In this document: piece by piece, positions 9,685 to 21,485 of the stretch
Position numbering within the stretch: the stretch's first letter is position 1
Layout: every line of letters begins with the position of its first letter
NCBI RefSeq assembly: GCF_004359215.1
Contig: NC_090616.1
Location: forward strand, 1,066,714 to 1,130,713
Reading direction: 5' to 3'
Origin: Bremia lactucae
Taxonomy: Eukaryota; Oomycota; Peronosporomycetes; Peronosporales; Peronosporaceae
DNA: 64,000 nucleotides
The notes under the pieces: generated by a model
What the model was told of the DNA's origin: nothing
The model's input: only the letters and a program-made list of their open reading frames with translations
Databases searched by the model: none
Made by a program: the position numbers and the translations under genes

Positions 9685-11890
9685 TTGTAGAGGCGTTGGT
9701 CCTGGCATTGCCAGACGCGAATAAGCTCTTTAGCGTCGTCTTCGATGCAAGCAATTTGCACTCGGCAGCGCGCTCATGCAAAAGGATGACGACGGCGTTG
9801 ACCATGTCATTTCTTATCTGTCTCTGCTTTTAAAAAAGTCGCAAAAATGAATTACCTTGTACATGACAAAGAGCTACTTTTTATAACGTATGCTCTTGTC
9901 AAGTTTCGAGTGCACATATTGGGCACCGAACTCTTTGTGGTTTATTCGGATCACGCATCACTGCGTAGCGCAATAAACTCACCGCACCTCTCGCCTAGAA
10001 TGGCAAGATAGCTTACATTCTTCTCTAACTTTTATTTCAAAGTTGAATACAAGCCGGGAAGTCGATGTATTGGCTGGCGCATTGTCGCGCAGACAAGACT
10101 TCGAGGTAGGACACCAGGATAGTGTGTTTAGTGCGAAAGAACAATCTGAACCGTCAACGTTGACAGCCATTAAAGCCCACCACGAGCGAGCTCGTTATGC
10201 TTTGATATTTTAAGAGACCTTCAGTCAGGACGAACATTGTCGCCTGCTGTTGGATCACTTCGGCGGACATAAGGTAACCCTTCCGTCACACCTGAAGGCT
10301 AAGTTATATCGCTTTAGCTATAACGATTTTCTGTTATGGCGTCAGCTGTCACCTTGTGATCCCTTGAGAACCTATGTGCCTCATGACATAGGTCTCAAGC
10401 TGATGATCCATTACAAGCTCCATGATGCGCTATCGAGTAGAAATCTGGTCCGTGAAAATACATTCTTACGAGTGTCAGACAAATCTTGGTGGTCACATTT
10501 ATATAGATGGGTGGCCAATGTTCGCTCTTGCGAACAGTGTCAGCGCGTTAAGCCTGCACCGTCCAGCAGTGCGCCGCTGAAGCCGCTTCCGATTCCACCA
10601 TATTTATGGAAGTCAGTAAGTCTGGACTTCATGTTTGGCATGCCGCCCGATCATAAGGGTCGGACAGGGCTAGTCGTCTTTGTAGATAGACCGAGCAAGA
10701 TGGTGCATTTAGCACCATGTAAGACATAGATCTCAGGCAAGGAGGCAGCTCTCTTGATCCTGAATCATGTATACTGACTACACGGGATGCTCGAATCCAT
10801 AGTGTCGGACCGGGATCCTCGTTTTACGTCTGTTTTTTGGGAGATGTGTTTGAGCTGCTTGGTAGCAAGCTCCACATGTCGACCGCAGATCATCCCCAGA
10901 CGGATGGCCAAACAGAACGCGCTAATCGGGTCGTGGCGGATGTCTTGCGCACTATAGCAGCTCCCAAAGAGTGGAGCAAGCAATTGCCCTTTGTGGAGTG
11001 CGCTATAAACAACAGTGCCCACGCCAGTACGGGTGAGACACCGATATATATTAACGGACTACGCCATCCTCGGACGCCAGTCTCGTTTGTGCGCAGCCCG
11101 ATTCTTAGTGGGGGAGGGCCCCTCACTATGCTCGGTGCGAAAGAGGGACATAGCTTCGTCAATATGACGATGACCCGCGAGGGTATCATCTCAACGACGA
11201 AACTTGCCTTAGTGACCCTGCCGGGTTGGCAGTGGTCAGTATGTAGTCACGGCAAGGAATGCATGTGCTCTCACACAATAGCGATGTTTCGTTGCTTACA
11301 ACTACGTCCTACGAACGATTCCGGCGATGTCATAGGCGAGTTGAATGCTAAAAGCCTGAGCGAGGCTTAACACTTTGTGGATGAGCGATTAGCCATCCCA
11401 CGAAAAGTCCGTGACCGTGGCGCAACGGCAAGCGCACAAGATAAACAAAAGAATGCTGACTGAAATGGTCGCAAAAATAATGAATGCTTAAGTGTTCGAC
11501 ATAAAGTACTGTTAAGTACTGTTACTCTACCTAAAATCGCAATTTTTGTACTACCTGGGGGTACTTAAAATTATTGCTACGTTACATTGGGCCATTTACT
11601 GTGGTCGAGAAGGTCAAAGACCTAAATTATAGGCTCACCCTCCCGCCATATATGAAGATGCACCCCGTCTTTTACGTGGGTCGTCTCAAACGGTATGTGG
11701 ACCCAGATGAGGTCACATATTCCCATCAGTCTAAGGAGACTGTTGGTGACACCGACCATGGGTTCAGTATTAAACAGATGGGGGAAATGAGGAAGGCGAA
11801 AGACTTGCCTCCGACCTTCTCTTCCCATGAGAACGTAACGGACTCGGAGAGCGAGAGATACCACGCGCGTAATACGGTTCCTCAGCATTA
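9685..11890 (+). pseudogene. gypsy-1 copy B: RNase H and integrase (decayed)
   Basis: RNase H is visible at about 9700-10020 (HDKELLFITYALVKFRVHIL; VYSDHASLRSAI). Integrase follows: N-terminal zinc region RWVANVRSCEQCQRVKP at about 10510, core first Asp SLDFMFGMPPD, then an in-frame stop (KT then TAG) at 10730, second Asp VSDRDPRF near 10800, and Glu in QTDGQTERANRV; the stretch 10837-11370 is open for 177 codons. A C-terminal GPF module (RYIGPFTVVEKVKDLNYRL) is open at 11574-11891. From 9685 to 10811 it shows no difference I can find from 29264-30390 in copy C, including the shared stop. That argues that the copying happened after inactivation. Confidence 0.85.
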
Positions 11891-12234
11891 ACTTCTTAAA
11901 GATGTCCAGCCGAAGTTTCAAGCGTTCGTAACCCTGACGATTTTTCGCGCGAGCATCATGAAGCCGAGGTCAGTAGCAAGACTTGACCCTCGAAATCCCC
12001 AATGCGTCGTTCAGCAGCGCTTAATGCCTGCAACTGAACGATCGCGGGAAAGGCAGCAGCGATTATGTGGGCAAAATCGCCACTCCTATCGAGCGCCGCC
12101 TGCACTGATTGGATGCGGATGGGAATCAACGCTTCCTTGCTAAAAGTTTGCTTGCCCACCGCTCCGTGAGGAAGAAGCATCAAATCCTCGTCCAGTGGAG
12201 AGGATACCCGAAAATTCACCATGTCTTGTCAAAG
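11891..12234 (-). pseudogene. gypsy-1 antisense ORF, copy B, C-terminal part
   Basis: Minus-strand ORF 11956-12222 reads PLDEDLMLLPHGAVGKQTF, then a helical stretch with SVQAALDRSGDFAHIIAAAF and IVQLQALSAAERRIGDFEGQ. The same DEDLxLxPHxAVGK segment occurs at 31656-31700 in copy C. The N-terminal half is absent: near 12235 the sequence changes to a different gypsy family. Confidence 0.55.
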
Positions 12235-12239
12235 CCTTA

Positions 12240-12960
12240 AAGTTGACTTAGTGACAAACAAGCCGGGCTTGCATTCACGTCCCATACCATTAAGCACAGA
12301 GGTCTTTGTAACTAAGCCCTGTTTATCCTCTCCTCCTAATGGTTTACCGACCCTAGTTCTTCCCCAGTAGACCGCCCGGCCCCACTCGGCGTTTCCCGCA
12401 CCGTACAGCTTTCTGGTATAAGGTGGGATTGATGCTTCGAGCTTTGCGCGAATTGCGCAACGGACAAGCCGGGCGCAAGTGCTTAGTGCTTTCTCGCATA
12501 TAACATCTACGATGTTTGAATGCTATTCCACAGCTTTTCTTCTCCTTACTAATAGACAAATCTGATGCGCTCGACGGGCTTTCCAATATTTCTGCGTACC
12601 AACGCGAGAGGACTTAAAGTCGAACTCAGCGCGTAACCCCATGGCAATTGCCGCTTCTAAAGTAACGGGATGAGATTGGTACAATTCCGTTTGGGCAACC
12701 CCCGCATTAAGGTCTTCCATTATGAACGAATAATTTAACCACTTCTTGCCCTCGGCCTTGATGTATAGCGGCAAAAAGAGCTCTTAACTCCTGGGCGTAG
12801 TCTCCTAGGATCGGTCTACCCTGACGAGCCGCTAAATATCGTGATCGTGTGCGAGAAATCTGATTAGATGGGACAAACATGCTAGTCAGATGATGTTTTG
12901 GCAAATCACACCCCACGAGAGGCAAGGTAAACCTGCCTACTTGGACGAGCGGTGCAACTT
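12240..12960 (-). pseudogene. gypsy-3 gag, C-terminal half
   Basis: On the minus strand 12925 to 12523 reads YLAARQGRPILGDYAQELR and then MEDLNAGVAQTELYQSHPVT followed by LEAAIAMGLRAEFDFKSS. This is the typical C-terminal half of an oomycete gypsy capsid (hydrophobic F-M-x-x-L-x-x-G-x-A-x-T-E-L-x, then L-E-A-A-x-x-x-x-L). The part toward 12240 (ECKPGLFVTKSTL) may be the start of a protease region. Frames shift between 12586 and 12707. The N-terminal half of what seems the same gag lies on the opposite strand at 14040-14295. Confidence 0.6.
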
Positions 12961-13560
12961 ATAGGGTGCACCAACTAAGTACCTGTTTTCAATCCTGTCA
13001 CATGCCATAACCAGTTTGTCAAACTAGGTCTCGCAGCCTACGATTTGCACATTCTGTATGAATGCTCCCGAAGCGTAAAACTAAAAGGAGTTGCATCCTT
13101 AGCACGCGTCCAAGTGTAACATCGATGCCAAAAACGCATCGATGAAGAATTCGTTTTTGTTGTCACCAAACTGTGAAGTCTGGATGAGTGACGACGGGAT
13201 CTTATACCGCTCGTTGGTCATATACCGTTCGTTGGTCATAGCAGACCAACGAACCAAGTTGCCCTTTGCAGGCAACCAAGACTCTTTTCGGGAGCGAACC
13301 GCAACGAATTGCGGTCTCCGTTCCTTTGGTTAATGCTAAGTTGCAGACTAACATTCTGTTGAAGTGATCTTTACAATCCTTCGTTCCTGGTGGTACATTT
13401 TAGCATTCCCGGTACGGGGGCTCTTTAGATCGGAGTCATTACAAGATGACTCCTCATCAATATAGTCCGAGGAATGGAACATCTTGGAGATTAATATCTG
13501 ATCTCTCTCGTCTTAACCCACCGTTTTATGACAAAATTGCTCAGATAAAGATCTGGAGGC
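12961..13560. other. No recognised gene
   Basis: About 600 bp without a coding pattern I recognise. A 63-codon plus-strand ORF (13142-13333) contains a local direct duplication (YRSLVI twice, from a repeat around 13206-13241) and resembles nothing known. It may be remnant of gypsy-3 upstream sequence. Confidence 0.4.
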
Positions 13561-13589
13561 CAAAATTATATTTAAATGAAATTAGAGTA

Positions 13590-13810
13590 AGGTCGTAATA
13601 TTAAATATAGTTCAGTTCCCCGTTTGATCTAAAACCGTCAAATGCGTTACTAAGGCTTGCCAATGATCTGTGATAGTACAAAGCCGCATGTACACACTCG
13701 CAAGCATAGATATCGCTCAGGTCTACGAACCATTGGTCCCTTGAACTAGGATTCATTAAGTTATACGAGCTTGTACGACTTACGAAGTTGTTAAACTTCT
13801 TAAGACTATA
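13590..13810 (+). repeat. Unclassified dispersed repeat, copy 2
   Basis: Similar to 3384-3610 in order and spacing of several short blocks (GTTCAGTT, GATCTAAA, TCTACGAACCA, ATACGAGCTTGTA). It is noncoding. It ends near the gypsy-3 gag start at about 14040. Confidence 0.5.
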
Positions 13811-14039
13811 GAACTAAGCGACTCTTTAAGTATAGAGGAGCGAAGTAGCTTCGCTACACCTGGAAGCACTCGCAGGCAATTTACACTTGATAATTAATTA
13901 AATTTAGCCTCTTCTGGCATGGATATCTTCCCCAAACTTTCAAAGCGAAACGAGTAGCATATAAGAAGCTCAGAACTTTGTATGGGCTCGATCACATAGA
14001 TCACAACCTTTCCCAGGCCCAGATGTTCTTGATGCAAGG

Positions 14040-14295
14040 CCTAAAGACTTAATATGAATCCTCTCTTATCGGGCAGCAAAGGATCACTTAGCGGAACTCG
14101 GTACAATCCTGTACCTGATCCGGAGCCTAAGGCTCGCCCTCTTGCTGTCAGTGTTAACACATATGAGGGCAAAGAGGAAGGAAATCTCCTTTTCTGGATT
14201 AAATAAACGAAAACGTCCATAGCCTCCGTCATGGCTATATTTAAGCTCGGTAGGAAAGCGAGTAAGTAAGCACTCACATGTAGCACGTCTAAAGA
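14040..14295 (+). pseudogene. gypsy-3 gag, N-terminal part
   Basis: The plus strand from about 14053 reads [20 protein letters not shown] and then [20 protein letters not shown] followed by IK and a stop. This is the usual start of an oomycete gypsy capsid (V-x-T-Y-x-G-K-E-G-E-N-L-L-F-W). ALTCSTSKDVALP follows after a stop. It is truncated near 14295 by joining to gypsy-2b sequence. Confidence 0.6.
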
Positions 14296-14466
14296 CGTCG
14301 CACTTCCCGCGTCTCCTGCTGCTTTAGGGTGAAGCCCATGCCCCTAGAATTGCGTACTCCCTTAGAGACTCTCACTGGAGGACGTGCATCTCTTCTGAGA
14401 AGCGCGAAGGGATTGATAGCTTACAATTCTTTTACGAGCTCACGAAGCGCTCGTTTTCCCAAGGTT
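14296..14466 (+). pseudogene. gypsy-2b antisense-ORF fragment
   Basis: Nucleotide similarity to 16050-16210 (blocks GCTCCTGCTGTTTTA-like, CATCTCTT, GCGCTCGTT) shows this is a short piece of the gypsy-2b antisense ORF. The LTR at 14473 follows, so the next element appears to have inserted into an older copy of its own family. Confidence 0.5.
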
Positions 14467-14472
14467 TTTTTG

Positions 14473-14984
14473 TGTAACAAGGCACATTTCACTAGTGCTG
14501 ACCAGTACTAGTTAATCATACACTGATTACAGTGTAGGATAGGTGCCTCGAAGCTTCACGTACACAAAGGTACCGAGGACGATTTCTTAAGAAGCTAAGG
14601 GTCTTCAGAGTAAAGGTCTAGACTAAGGCCTTAGAATAGAGAAAAGGTAAGACTGTATTAATCTATTCACATTCCTACGAAACGATCTTCTACTTACTAC
14701 TGAACCTATTATATTAATAAGTAACAAGGTATGGCACCTTCTTGCGCACCGCACAATCGTGTCTTAAACCGATTGGCGGGGTTGATTTAAACTTAAATCA
14801 ACCAATCAATAGAACTAATGTCTAATTGCATCAATATTACCAAATTTGGTATTAATGGAACTATTGAAGTCAAAATTAATAAAGATAATAATTTTAAACT
14901 TCTTCATTTATTTCCTCTCATAGGAAATATTATTTCCTATTCCTCCTATAGGATATAATACTTGTGTAACGGGACCCCGTTACA
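14473..14984 (-). repeat. gypsy-2b LTR (3' LTR)
   Basis: About 512 bp bounded by TGTAACAAGG at 14473 and CCCCGTTACA ending at 14984. It is homologous to 35154-35655 (-), 41706-42198 (-) and 33832-34296 (+). The adjacent internal sequence on the minus strand (GGTTAAGTGGTGGTGAG) is the purine tract, so it is the 3' LTR of the minus-strand element to its right. Confidence 0.82.
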
Positions 14985-15129
14985 CTCACCACCACTTAAC
15001 CAACAGTCACCATAGTGACTGATGTAGGGTGAAACGATATACTATTATGTCTTTCCCTTTAATTTTTGTATGTTGATTTTAACAATAATTCCGATTTTAT
15101 TTTCATAAATTGATTTTGACCGAAATCAA

Positions 15130-16921
15130 CATGGCGACTAATAAGTCTGTGCGCGTGGCCCGTGAGGCCGCAAAGCTGACAGCTGCACGGTACAGTGCAG
15201 CTGTTGGTAATGAAATTTATCAATGGACGCTAATACGTCTACTGCGGGGAATACGTCACCTACTCCCATTGGAGGTGACGATGACAAGTCATCTGCTACA
15301 CCGACTGTAGGTGAGTGGACCAAGTCACCGGCATCGCCGGACTCAGTGTCTACTGTAAAGGCCGCTGGATCACCCGGGGCCGAGTCCGTTAAGCCTTCAG
15401 GTTCTAACGTGACAACTAGAGGGGTGATGACGAGGTTATTCGACTCGTCGAACCTCTTTGGTGAGGAGTCATCATCCGATGACTCCGTGAGCGATGACCA
15501 CTCTGGTAACGTTAGCATGCGTCACCCAGAAAATTAAGTGGTCGCGAGGGGAAGAGTGCTGCTGGTGGTGATAGTTTGCATCACCAGGAAGGGAGTGATT
15601 CTAGAGATCGCTCCAAGGGCTAAGTTAACGTTGACGTTAACATGAGCCAACACGAGAGGGATCGCAATACGTTGCGGTTCGCTCCTGAAAATCGGCCTTG
15701 GTTGCCCTCTAGGAGAAACCTCATTCGTTGGTCTGTATGAACAACGATCGATGTCATATTCCGCTATTCAACTCATCCAGGTTTCACATGCCCGGTGAGG
15801 ATGAGACGAAATTCCTCACCGATGCCTTTTCCGGCATCGGTGGTACTCCTCTAAGCTGACAAAGGATGTCAAACCTTTGCGCTAAACTTCGACAGCTTTT
15901 ATACAGCATGTACAAAAATAGGCCGTGAGGTCTGGCTTGACAAGCTAAATGCTTTCCGTGAGCGGTTCGAGAAACAGACCGTAGTCGGTGCATGATATAA
16001 GCTGTACTGTTTGTCTTAGGAGACAGGGATTCCTTGCCTCTCGTGGGGGGACCCATGCTCCTGCTGTTTTAAGGGTGCAGGTCATGCCCCAAAAGAAAGC
16101 ATATTTCTTAAAGATCTTCATTGGAGAACGCTCATCTCTTACGAGATGCGTGAAGGGATTGAGAACCTCCAATCCTATTACGAGCGCGGAAAGCGCTCGT
16201 TCTCCGATGGACCTTCTGTCAAGGAGGATGGGGCTGTTCGTACTGCAAGACGAAACCTGGAACGTCCAACATCAATTGGGAACGAGGCTCCTAGCTATCA
16301 TGTGAGGGTGGATACCCTCGCCAACGAACGAGATATCTCGTTCGAACTCTATTTACCTCTGGGTGGTTCGAAAAGCTTTCAACAAGAAAATGCTTCTCAC
16401 CACTCGAATCCGTCAATGGATGTGGAGGGGGGGGGTCGGGTTCGCCTCGTTTGACGAACCCGAATCAACATCATGATTCGGATCACGCCCTTTATTTTTT
16501 GAGAAAGGATTCTGATCACGAGCGATCCCGTCGCCGCGAGTTAGCGGTGATGGCTAATAATGTTTCTCGTGACCAGTTGGTAGATTAAAATTGTGTGCAG
16601 GTTGCGACGGATCAACTGGCGAACGAGAGGACACATCAGTTCCTTCAAAACGAGATGGTGACAGCTCGTCAGAAGATCATTCCCTTGGAGAAAAAATGAG
16701 TGGATCGTCTGATTCAAGACAATCAGAGTCGGTACCGAGAAGATACGGCTTTGGCTCGGAACCATGAAGCTTTGGTGAATGCCCTAGACTGTTCCGGTGA
16801 AATCCGGAACCGGAAGAAGTCTCGTACTGATGGTACGGCGGAGACGCTGAACATAAGACGTAGGATGCGTACGCATACTAAGAGGCAGCTCGATCGTGTA
16901 CACATTGCCTTGGCGATGTAG
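15130..16921 (+). pseudogene. gypsy-2b antisense ORF, copy near 15-17 kb
   Basis: Plus-strand ORF within a minus-strand element. It starts MATNKSVRVAREAAKLTAAR at 15131, has one frameshift near 15225, then runs open to 15537 (DDDKSSATPTVGEWTKSPAS; LFDSSNLFGEESSSDDS), a low-complexity acidic/Ser/Pro region. Later blocks are RDRNTLRFAPENRPWLPSRR-like near 15660-15720, GREVWLDKLNAFRERFEKQ near 15920, the open 16146-16454 (MREGIENLQSYYERGKRSFS), and a helical Gln/Asp-rich end (DRLIQDNQSRYREDTALAR, 16700-16921). The last block overlaps the integrase GPF module on the other strand (16784-16978). Function unknown. The same domain order is seen at 35790-37123 and 55238-56297. Confidence 0.6.
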
Positions 16922-18420
16922 TACACGAAACGGGCCGATAGACCTGGGTAGTAATTTATTACTGCCTACATTCGTCACTACATGTTTTTTAGGTTTACAG
17001 TAGACAGTACCACTAGGTCATTAACATTAAATGAAAGTATTTTTGCTCTTCCATTTTTGTGAGAGTTCTATTTCTATCGGTCTACCGCATCAGCAATGGA
17101 ATCCTGTACAAAACGGGCCACTGCTTTTCTATCCAACAGGAAATCACCTGCTGACTGGGTTTTATTTCTGTTTCAGTGCGACCGGCTCGCACTGCGGAGA
17201 TATTAATCTCCTCATTATTGAGGGTATTATCGTTCTCATTAATATTATTGTTTTCGGTGCTGAGTCTTTTAGCATCGTTGTCAAAGTCTGTAATATCATT
17301 ATTGTATTACTGAGTTTGTCAACTTCAATGTTGATTAAATCAACATTCGTATCCTCGCATTGACCTTACCGCTAATGCGTGACGGCAAGAGCTAAAATGT
17401 CCTTACTCGAGTGAGTTCTTTCCCACGTAAATAGAATTCCCTCCAAACAAGGTGGGTGGCGTAAGACATTTACCAAAAATGGGGTATGCTTGAAGAAGCA
17501 TGCACTGAATCGTTGATGGTAAATTCTATTATCGGCAAGAGCTCGTTCCAACTCTTAAAAGAATAGACGTATCCGCGAGAAATCTCTTCGAGAATACGGT
17601 TTGCCCACTCCGTCTGACCATCTTCTTAAGGATGATCAAAAGTTAACATTTCAACAGTGTTCCAATTGATTTAAACACAGTTTGCCAATTCCGCCGTGGT
17701 TCTAGGCTCTCGATCTGAGACCAGTTCGCGGGGTCACCCATAGAGTCAAAATATCGTGTCAACAAAGACACGTGCACAGCCTTTGGCTGTGATCGACTCC
17801 GGTACTTCAGCAAGATGTACCATTTTGCTAAAACGATCAACAAAAGCAAGAACACCATTGTTCTTATGTTCGTCGTCAGGAAATCCGAAGACGAGGTCCA
17901 TGGATTAAGACTGCAACACTGCGGGAACAGGCAGAAGTTGTAATGGATCACGGGATGAAGCACTGGGCTTCATTGGTAAATAAACTCCGCATCTACTTGC
18001 GGATGAAATCATACTGGCGCGGCTTGTAATACTCGCAACTTATCGTGAGATAGGTCTTCTCATGTCCACGATGACCACTAATTGGTGTATCGTGACACTC
18101 ATACATGATGCGTAAACGCAAATCATTACGGGTTGGGATGACGACACGAGGTGTGTCGCCAGTAATGGCTGTGTAATACAGTAACCCATTGCGAGTTGTC
18201 TTTTGATCTGTTGAGAAACTATTTAAAATCCTTTTAAGGATTGTTGGGATGGATTTCTAAGGCAATCCATCAACCCTTTAAGAGCCTTATCTTCTTGAAA
18301 AGCTTTTCTAATGTCGGAAAATAATGTTGACGACGAAACACTTATTGTTGCAACAGTGGCCGTATGCTCACTGTCCGCTTGCGCACCCCGGCTCAAAGTC
18401 GGGTTGGCGCGAAAGAGCAT
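16784..18420 (-). pseudogene. gypsy-2b integrase (decayed)
   Basis: On the minus strand: an H2C2 region near 18060-18240, core with first Asp in SMDLVFGFPDDEH (about 17895), second Asp in LVSDREPR (about 17710) and Glu in EDGQTEWANRI (about 17600), then INN-equivalent and HTPFLVNVLRHP. The C-terminal GPF module is NKLLPRSIGPFRVLHRQGN at 16900-16960. The triad residues survive, but stops and frameshifts separate them, so no protein could be made. Confidence 0.8.
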
Positions 18421-18431
18421 CAGCGACGACG

Positions 18432-19520
18432 TTAAGTCATCCTGTTTATTTTCACGGGGAAGTTATAGTCCGTGAAGAAAGACAACCCTCTCGCCATTCT
18501 TTGAGAGCGGTTTGGACCGTTTACGGCCGAGCGTAAAGACGCATGGTCCGTATACGCAATGAGCGGTCTACCTCCCAAGCGATAGACCCTAAACCTAGCT
18601 AGTGCGTATAACATGGCAAGGAATTCTTTGTCATGCACTGGTTAGTTGCGTTCAGCTGGTTGAAGCTGACGCGAACGACGCGCTCTGCGCCGTCTGTGTC
18701 ATATTGCATTAACACACAGCCGATTGCAAAATCACTGGCGTCACAGACCACATGAAATGGTCGGTCTTGGTCCGCAATCGCCAGGATTGGCAATTGCATC
18801 ACTCTTTGCTTAATACCCTTAAAGGAAGTCTGGCGATCAACGTTCCGTGACCACTATTTTTTCCTTCAAGAAAGATGTACTGTCGTTTCGGCGTAATTGC
18901 TTGAGTACTTGTGCAGGTACAACGCTAAGCCGAGGAACTTTTGAAGTCCCTTTTCATCGACTGGCTCAGGCCAATCGGTGATCGCCTTAATCTTTTCCGG
19001 ATCCGGGCGTGTACCATGTTTTTCCACATTGCACCCAAGAAGTGGTATTTCGCTTGCAGCGAATATTCACTTCTTGAGATTTGCATACAACTCGTGCGTG
19101 CGCATAAATGTAAGAACCTGACGAACGTGAGTTTTATGAGCTTGCACGTCCGTCTATCCGTCCATGGCCCGGCTATGGACGAATGCATCGTACAAATAAC
19201 TTTTTGCGAAATCCCGCACCGATCTCAACAGATCGGTTACACATCTGTTCAATGTCGCAGGGGAATTACAAAGCCCCTGTGGCATAAGTAGCCATTCCGC
19301 TTGGGGTGCTTACTGCTATGAACGGGATATATTGTTCACGCATAAGGATCGGATAGAATCCATCCATCAGATCCATTGGCGAAACGATAGTACTCTTCGA
19401 CATACCATCAATGATTACGTCTTTTCGTGGTATCGGCGTTTGAGCCGGTACCGTTGCAGCGTTCAATTTATTAAATGCATTCACAATCCGTCATCCTCCT
19501 GTTACATTACGTACACATAA
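18432..19520 (-). pseudogene. gypsy-2b reverse transcriptase and RNase H (decayed)
   Basis: RNase H lies at 18432-18802 (FHVVCDASDFAIGCVLMQYD; VYRLGGRPLIAYTDHASLRS) and RT at 18800-19520. RT signatures include VNAFNKLNAATVPAQTPIPRKD, then PMDLMDGFYPILMRE, the palm motif with its first catalytic Asp. The rest of the palm is frameshifted. The order on the minus strand (RT, RNase H, integrase) is normal Ty3/gypsy order. Confidence 0.8.
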
Positions 19521-20640
19521 GGTCGTAGAGCTATTGTGGGCAGGTTGACTCCCTCGGATGAGCCGCTGCTATGCGGTCGGCAAGAACATTGTCGATTGCT
19601 AATTTTTGTTCACGAGGCAATGATCACTGCTTCATGACACAGGATTTCGAACTCAAAATAAGGTCGAATTCGTGTCGAGTACCCTTATCCTTATGCAACA
19701 CACATAACTCGCACTCCTTTAATTCGATCAGACCCTTATACAACGGATTTTGTCTTCAAATACTCATAAGATTGGTAGATAAACGTTCCTCCGAGTCTTC
19801 TCATCGAGGTTACTTTCGTCCATCGATGAGCTGCTAAGAAACAGTTCGTTCTCAGTAAATACTATCGCCGACCGAATGTCGGCCACGTAGTTATCAACTG
19901 TGACAAGTACGCAGATCTGCTTGACTTTTTCACTACGCAGATTACGCAAGAACCGTTTCAATTTTTTCGTTGACAACTGAGTTATCTCCGAAATTGACTT
20001 TAGAACTGCTATTAGATCAAGTGTTTAAGCGTCTACACTTGAATCATTGTTTATTAAGACACTTATTGTCTCAGTTTCCTCTCTGGAATTTATTTCCAAA
20101 GGTACCTGTGAACCTTTGACCACAGGTTTCGGGGACAAGAATTTATTTGGGGAGTATCCTCCTCAACTGCCTCTAGCTGTGGTTGGTTACCACAGCGAGA
20201 TCCTCAACGATCGACTCCCCAGTCGACCTAGGACTTTTGCACTGCCTCTTATAGGAAGGCGTTTTAAACTTTCTTGGATGTTGCTTTTCAAGCAAATATC
20301 CTTGTTTTGTACAACTCAACTTATTTGAGTGATCGAACTTTGACGCTGCCTGTGCTGTGCACAGCCGTCGGTAACTATATCCGCGTCACAATTGTGGACC
20401 TTCGACGCCGCCTGTAGCCGTCGGTAACTATGACCACATCACAATGGAGGACCTTCAACGCTGCATGTGCTTGTGCACATCCGTCAGGATCTAACTCCAC
20501 AGTGAGTTGGGTATTTACACTGAGGTCGTGTGGAGTCAGGTAAACGCCTGAACCACAGGTGAGGCCACCGCACTCACTCGTAGGACATTCACAAGCTTGT
20601 GGACGCTCCAAGATGTTCATCATTTGGCCATCTCAGGAAC
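19521..20640 (-). pseudogene. gypsy-2b protease-RT spacer (decayed)
   Basis: The minus strand contains KLKRFLRNLRSEKVKQICVL at 19764-19976, a conserved spacer block also at 40042-40248 and 59099-59380 (KQICVLVTxDxxxADIRSA). The part near 20375-20623 (NILERPQACECPTSECGGLT) matches 59616-59800. It lies between protease and RT; no separate function is recognised. Confidence 0.55.
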
Positions 20641-20990
20641 AAGAGACAGGCATCGTCACGGCTTGATGCTGCCAATTTAAACATGGCCTGTACTTTCTGA
20701 GCCATGGTAATTTAAGGATGACATCAAATTTGTCATCCAAATCTGGTACGATATAATCATCATCGTACTGTTTAGCCCTTCATGTGTTTTGTATACCAAC
20801 CACACGTTTCTTTACCGTTACAGATACGCCTGTTGCTAGGCGCACTGTCATCCTCGTTAAAGGGGTATTGCGCTCAATAAGTTTGAGTCTACGATCTTCT
20901 CGCGATTGGCGTCTAATAAAATTATTCGACGACCCACAATCGGCTAGGGACTTAAGTGGCATTTATTTTACATTTTTATTTTCAGGGTGA
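20641..20990 (-). pseudogene. gypsy-2b aspartic protease remnant
   Basis: Minus-strand PLKSLADCGSSNNFIRRQS followed by LKLIERNTPLTRMTVRLATG. The active site reads D-C-G-S rather than the usual D-[ST]-G-A. The gypsy-2 copy at 59950-60249 has D-C-R-A, so the Cys is probably ancestral to this family rather than a new mutation. Confidence 0.65.
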
Positions 20991-21485
20991 TGAGGTTAAC
21001 CTCATCCCGTGTGGCAGTTTCACACAATTTATGTGTGTACGGAGCAACTTTCGTCAAAAGGCCTGCAAATTCTTTTGACGTTGCTGGAACAGTAGGGCGC
21101 TCCGCACCTACTGACCCCGACCGTTTATGGACGAGCCGCCTCGCCGATGCGATTTCGCAACAGCGTCAGATATGCGTCTTCCGCTGTTCCTAGCGAGAGG
21201 TCGGTTCTTTTGCTCAGTGATTTTAGGCACTGGCCGTGGGGCACTACACTTATAGGGTAGTTAGTGGCCTATCTTTTGACAACGATTTAATTTTGTAACC
21301 GTTAGTAACTCGAAGAGCAAGGTTTCTCGCTCTCTGTATACGAGACATCCATCAGTTCTAGACCTATGGTTTCGTGTCGTCTCGGTGGACGATATGACCC
21401 CGAGTGACGAAGCCTGTTTCAGGCTAAAGCCCTCCTGTTTTGCTATAGAGATCGCTTGGTTGAGCGACTCTAATTCTAGCCAGAA
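20991..21485 (-). pseudogene. gypsy-2b gag C-terminal part, truncated
   Basis: The minus strand at 21261-21533 reads LFWLELESLNQAISIAKQEG, then FSLKQASSLG and a degenerate zinc knuckle KLNRCQKIGH (first Cys lost). It matches 60450-60700 in the gypsy-2 element. The homology stops at about 21485, where copia-1 sequence of opposite orientation begins, so the gag N-terminus and 5' LTR of this element are missing. Confidence 0.6.

Noticed and set aside
17031..17363. A 110-codon hydrophobic plus-strand ORF as a membrane protein
   Set aside because: It lies opposite the integrase C-terminal part of a minus-strand gypsy-2b element, is not matched in the parallel copies at 37200-37560 or 56400-56600 as an ORF, and is probably a shadow.
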